From the NCBI GenBank assembly GCA_913030835.1, contig CAJWDP010000009.1, positions 1-64,000 of the forward strand: DNA of 64,000 nt, written 5' to 3'. The DNA comes from an uncultured Flavobacteriales bacterium (GTDB taxonomy: Bacteria > Bacteroidota > Bacteroidia > Flavobacteriales_D > Parvicellaceae). Under the pieces are notes generated by a model that ran no database searches, was not told the DNA's origin, and saw only the letters and a list, made by a program, of their open reading frames with translations. This document shows, piece by piece, positions 63,156-64,000 of this stretch (position 1 is the stretch's first letter; the number at the start of each line of letters is the position of its first letter). The position numbers and the translations under genes are program-made.

Positions 63156-64000
63156 CTAATAATTGAGCAATTCGATGAGTTGATCAACGAATCGATCTTT
63201 CGGTAAAAAGTTATTCTCCAGATTGGCTGCAAATGGAACGGGAGTATCCAAACTTGCAGAACGAACAACCGGAGCATCCAGATACTCAAAACAGTGTTCA
63301 TTGATCAATGCCGACAGCTCACCCCCTATTCCACCGGTTAGACAATCTTCATGTAATATAATTGCCTTACCTGTTTTTCTAACTGAGTTGAATATAGTCT
63401 CTTTATCTAAAGGCAATAAAGTTCTTAAGTTCACTAAATCTGCCGAGACATCCGGCTGGTTATTCAATGCATCCAGTGCCCAATGCACACCCATTCCATA
63501 TGTAATAATGGAAATGTCTTCGCCCTCTCGAACCAAAGCTGCCTTACCAATTTTCGTGGTGTAGTAATCATCATGTACTTCCTCAGAGATGCTTCTATAC
63601 AAGGCCTTTTGCTCAAAAAACAGAATCGGATTTGGATCTTCAATAGAAGCGGCAAGTAATCCTTTCGCCTCACCGGGAAAAGCCGGATACACAACTTTTA
63701 GTCCGGGTGTGTGTGTAAACCATGCTTCATTGGATTGTGAATGAAAAGGTCCTGCACCCACACCCGCGCCGGTAGGCATGCGAATGACCACATCTGCATT
63801 TTCTCCCCATCTGTAATTCAATTTCGCAAGGTTGTTTACAATTTGATTGAATCCACAAGTGACAAAATCCGCAAACTGCATTTCCATAACGGATTTATAT
63901 CCATTAATAGAGGCCCCCAGTGCAGCTCCTACTATGGCAGATTCACAAAGAGGGGTATTTCTAACACGTTCTTTACCAAATTGGTCCACGAAGCCTTCCG
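63156..64000 (-). CDS. 2-oxoacid dehydrogenase E1 beta region (partial, 5' end beyond window)
   Basis: About 281 C-terminal residues are present; the gene runs off the right edge. Reading begins GFVDQFGKERVRNTPLCESA and includes the transketolase-pyrimidine-domain segment RMPTGAGVGAGPFHSQSNEA, TPGLKVVYPAFPGEAKGLLA, the C-terminal SIITYGMGVHWAL and LHEDCLTGGIGGE. It is a second E1 type, distinct from the one at 3682. The closest look is the fused or split E1 found in Bacteroidota that is often tagged pyruvate/branched-chain E1. Whether the alpha half is fused cannot be told. Confidence 0.85.
   Translation of the reverse strand, partial: EGFVDQFGKERVRNTPLCESAIVGAALGASINGYKSVMEMQFADFVTCGFNQIVNNLAKLNYRWGENADVVIRMPTGAGVGAGPFHSQSNEAWFTHTPGLKVVYPAFPGEAKGLLAASIEDPNPILFFEQKALYRSISEEVHDDYYTTKIGKAALVREGEDISIITYGMGVHWALDALNNQPDVSADLVNLRTLLPLDKETIFNSVRKTGKAIILHEDCLTGGIGGELSALINEHCFEYLDAPVVRSASLDTPVPFAANLENNFLPKDRFVDQLIELLNY

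Overview
The window reads as a chromosome segment of a free-living Bacteroidota bacterium, most likely Flavobacteriales (Cryomorphaceae/Schleiferiaceae-like; the family is inference). Evidence: at least six proteins carry a C-terminal type IX secretion (T9SS) type A sorting domain and one carries the gliding-motility-associated type B domain. There is a PorE-like T9SS protein, a duplicated GldJ/GldK-like FGE-fold protein and PD40/CRD/OmpA proteins. Promoters follow the Bacteroidota TTTG-N19-21-TAnnTTTG pattern. Composition is moderately AT-rich and genes are tightly packed.

Layout, left to right. 1-3.5 kb: edge of a saccharopine-dehydrogenase-like gene, a divergent Nramp-like transporter and a T9SS-sorted protein. 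3.6-9.8 kb: a plus-strand run with a fused E1 alpha/beta 2-oxoacid dehydrogenase, a secreted subtilase, a TPMT-like methyltransferase and a PyrR-like phosphoribosyltransferase. 9.8-11.7 kb: shikimate kinase, an acyltransferase-fold protein and tRNA-Lys(UUU). 11.8-16.6 kb: a 1490-residue surface protein with thirteen 75-residue repeats and a coupled small secreted protein. 16.8-17.3 kb: a SiaC/DUF1987 protein and tRNA-Leu(GAG). 17.3-24.5 kb: a minus-strand operon of a giant SLC12-like transporter with a C-terminal degenerate AAA+-like region, an MscS-like channel and a secreted DNA/RNA endonuclease. 24.5-27.1 kb: a CaiB/BaiF CoA-transferase and two uncharacterised proteins. 27.1-31.3 kb: the biotin operon bioB-bioF-bioD-bioA. 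31.3-39.9 kb: housekeeping genes (trmD, rplS, pabA/trpG-like, murQ, Nudix, mnmD) with envelope proteins between them. 39.9-48.2 kb: envelope and secretion genes (twin FGE-fold protein, sortilin-like propeller cargo, PorE-like protein, TPR protein). 48.2-54.0 kb: an M42 aminopeptidase, two tandem paralogous T9SS cargo proteins, a lipoprotein and an Skp/OmpH-like operon. 54.1-56.4 kb: a second SiaC paralogue beside a LytTR/LytS-type two-component pair. 56.5-64 kb: AcpH, Smr, secreted proteins, a T9SS-sorted peptidylarginine-deiminase-like enzyme, an outer-membrane barrel and a partial second E1 dehydrogenase.

Working together: the clearest functional units are the biotin operon, the transporter/MscS/nuclease operon (probably ion or osmotic homeostasis, inferred), the LytTR/LytS pair, and a dispersed set of T9SS cargo with candidate envelope machinery. 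No phage, insertion sequence, CRISPR array or classical defence island was seen. The most unusual item is the transporter with the long C-terminal AAA+-like extension; the T9SS-sorted deiminase and the block-duplicated adhesin are next.
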